NCBI GenBank assembly: GCA_027491315.1
Contig: JAIXWL010000017.1
Location: 150,422 to 214,421, forward strand
Length of the DNA: 64,000 bases
Direction: 5' to 3'
Source: Cytophagaceae bacterium
GTDB lineage: Bacteria; Bacteroidota; Bacteroidia; Cytophagales; Spirosomataceae
A program made the position numbers and the translations under genes. Shown here one piece after another: positions 63,122 to 64,000 of this stretch (position 1 is the stretch's first letter; each line of letters begins with the position of its first letter). A model generated the notes under the pieces. The model was not told the origin of the DNA, searched no databases, and saw nothing but the letters and a program-made list of their open reading frames with translations.

Positions 63122-64000
63122 ATGTCAGCTATAGCCCTATATTTCAAAAGTATAAAATCCGCCATCATAAGTACGCGGAAGGGATTGGCTTTAACATGGA
63201 AGCATGCTTGGAATGCGAGGAAACAAAGAACCATTCAAAATATTCAAAATCCAGAGTATTTTACCTCCAATGAGGGTGTTTTTACCTTACAATACCCGCA
63301 TCAAGAAATTCCTACACCTGTAAATGGGCGCTACCAATTACACAATGAAATGGACGATTGCATTGTCTGTGATAAATGTGTGAAGGTATGTCCTGTGGAT
63401 TGTATAGAAATAGAACCCATCAAAGCCACGGGATTGGTGGGGTACACCTCGGATGGTTCCCCGATAAGGCTTTATGCTGCTAAATTCGACATAGATATGT
63501 CGAAATGCTGTTTTTGTGGTTTATGTACCACGGTTTGTCCTACGGAATGTTTAACCATGACATCGGAATATGACTTTTCTGTATTTGATGTAAAAGAGCA
63601 TAATTTCTCATTTGCTAATTTAAGTCCAGAGCAAGCGGCTGAAAAGAAGCAATTGTATGAGCAGTTTGTGGCTGAAAAGGAAGCAATGAAACAAGCTGCC
63701 AGCCAAGTGGAAACTAAGCCAGAGGAAGTAAAACCTGCGGCCAAGCCTGCATTTAAACCGAGTTTTAAACCTAAAGCGGAGGCTGCTTCTGAAGAAGCAA
63801 AGCCAGAGGAAGTAAAACCTGCGGCTAAGCCTGCATTCAAACCGAGTTTTAAACCTAAAGCGGAGGCTGCTTCTGAGGAAGCAAAGCCAGAGGAAGTAAA
63901 ACCTGTGGCCAAGCCCGCATTTAAACCGAGTTTTAAATCTAAAGCGGAGGCTGCTTCCGAGGAAGCTAAGCCAGAGGAAGTAAAACCTGCGGCTAAGCCT
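63122..64000 (+). CDS. nuoI: NADH-quinone oxidoreductase subunit I (NuoI) with repetitive C-terminal tail, 3' end outside window
   Basis: The frame is open from ATG 63122 to the window edge (at least 292 residues). About 20-170 is NuoI, the subunit that carries clusters N6a and N6b of complex I: Cys80, Cys83, Cys86, Cys90 (CIVCDKCVKVCP) and Cys129, Cys132, Cys135, Cys139 (CCFCGLCTTVCP), with VNGRYQLH before them. From about 170 a charged helix leads into a tail of 28-residue repeats (KPEEVKPAAKPAFKPSFKPK and AEAASEEA). Typical NuoI ends near residue 160-180, so the tail is extra. It is two bases after the E1 gene and probably in the same operon. Confidence 0.92.
   Translation, partial: MSAIALYFKSIKSAIISTRKGLALTWKHAWNARKQRTIQNIQNPEYFTSNEGVFTLQYPHQEIPTPVNGRYQLHNEMDDCIVCDKCVKVCPVDCIEIEPIKATGLVGYTSDGSPIRLYAAKFDIDMSKCCFCGLCTTVCPTECLTMTSEYDFSVFDVKEHNFSFANLSPEQAAEKKQLYEQFVAEKEAMKQAASQVETKPEEVKPAAKPAFKPSFKPKAEAASEEAKPEEVKPAAKPAFKPSFKPKAEAASEEAKPEEVKPVAKPAFKPSFKSKAEAASEEAKPEEVKPAAKP
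63716..64000 (+). repeat. 84-base in-frame tandem repeat encoding the NuoI tail
   Basis: Units start at 63716, 63800, 63884 and 63968 (partial), each exactly 84 bases or 28 codons. The copies differ at only a few positions (for instance GCG GCC against GCG GCT, and CCT against TCT near the end of the third copy). The array continues past the window edge. Its product is rich in Lys, Pro, Ala and Glu. Open frames on the minus strand here are shadows of it. Confidence 0.95.

Noticed and set aside
63472..63912. Minus-strand open frame with Gly/Phe/Thr/Ser repeats
   Set aside because: It is the mirror of the 84-base repeats in the NuoI tail on the plus strand; the ferredoxin motifs fix the true frame.
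1..64000. tRNA or rRNA genes
   Set aside because: I looked in the intergenic gaps for cloverleaf-like pairs and T-loop motifs (GTTCGAATC type) and found none that folds; gaps are mostly under 220 bases.

Overview
The window looks like chromosomal core DNA of a member of the Bacteroidota, most likely order Cytophagales. The signs are a type IX secretion (type B, CHU_C-like) C-terminal domain, bacillithiol glycosyltransferase BshA, promoter-like TAnnTTTG boxes, a fused alpha/beta 2-oxoacid dehydrogenase E1, an FtsI with a C-terminal PASTA domain, eukaryote-like NADP isocitrate dehydrogenase, and LytS/LytTR signalling. The DNA is AT-rich and tightly packed. Many genes abut or overlap, and only one gap exceeds 300 bases. 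I saw no tRNA, rRNA, CRISPR array, prophage or recognisable defence locus.

Layout. 1-7.2 kb: efflux outer-membrane lipoprotein, purN, bshA, a lipid hydroxylase, folK, yqgE, recG. 7.2-13.6 kb: a T9SS cargo protein, an isolated nuoB-nuoC pair, three family-2 glycosyltransferases and an MsbA-like exporter. 13.7-18.1 kb: aspartate aminotransferase, nhaA, a PAP2 phosphatase and a TlpA-like thioredoxin. 18.2-25.7 kb: the first half of the division/cell-wall cluster (rsmH-ftsL-ftsI-murE-mraY), followed by aroA instead of murD. 25.8-31.1 kb: an amidohydrolase, a DUF6580-type membrane protein and the purK-purE-LysM-M15-like run. 31.1-41.6 kb: fmt, a candidate small RNA, greA, a BatA-like protein, a YggS-type PLP protein, the rpsF-rpsR-rplI operon, icd, purU and ffh. 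41.6-48.9 kb: a small unknown, pheT, def, ppa, sppA and bioB.

48.9-50.0 kb is the most unusual part. An IS200-like/REP-associated tyrosine transposase gene runs into a palindrome that supplies its last codons and its stop. It is followed by a tandem array whose units grow by 12 bases (124, 136, 148). 50.0-54.4 kb: an acetyltransferase, rny, zapA with its coiled-coil partner, and a polysaccharide flippase. 54.4-60.6 kb: a LytTR two-component pair divergent from a DUF1080 protein and a haem-c glucose/sorbosone-dehydrogenase-like protein, then a DUF1573 protein. 60.7-64.0 kb: the fused E1 enzyme followed after 2 bases by nuoI, which leaves the window inside a C-terminal tail built from perfect 84-base repeats.

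The genes are mostly housekeeping: purine and one-carbon metabolism (purN, purK, purE, purU, fmt, folK), peptidoglycan and division, translation (ribosomal proteins, pheT, def, fmt, ffh, greA), envelope polysaccharide, and respiration. Complex I genes occur at two places 55 kb apart (nuoBC and nuoI), so the enzyme is not encoded by one uninterrupted nuo operon here. All functional calls come from reading motifs by eye; no database search was run.
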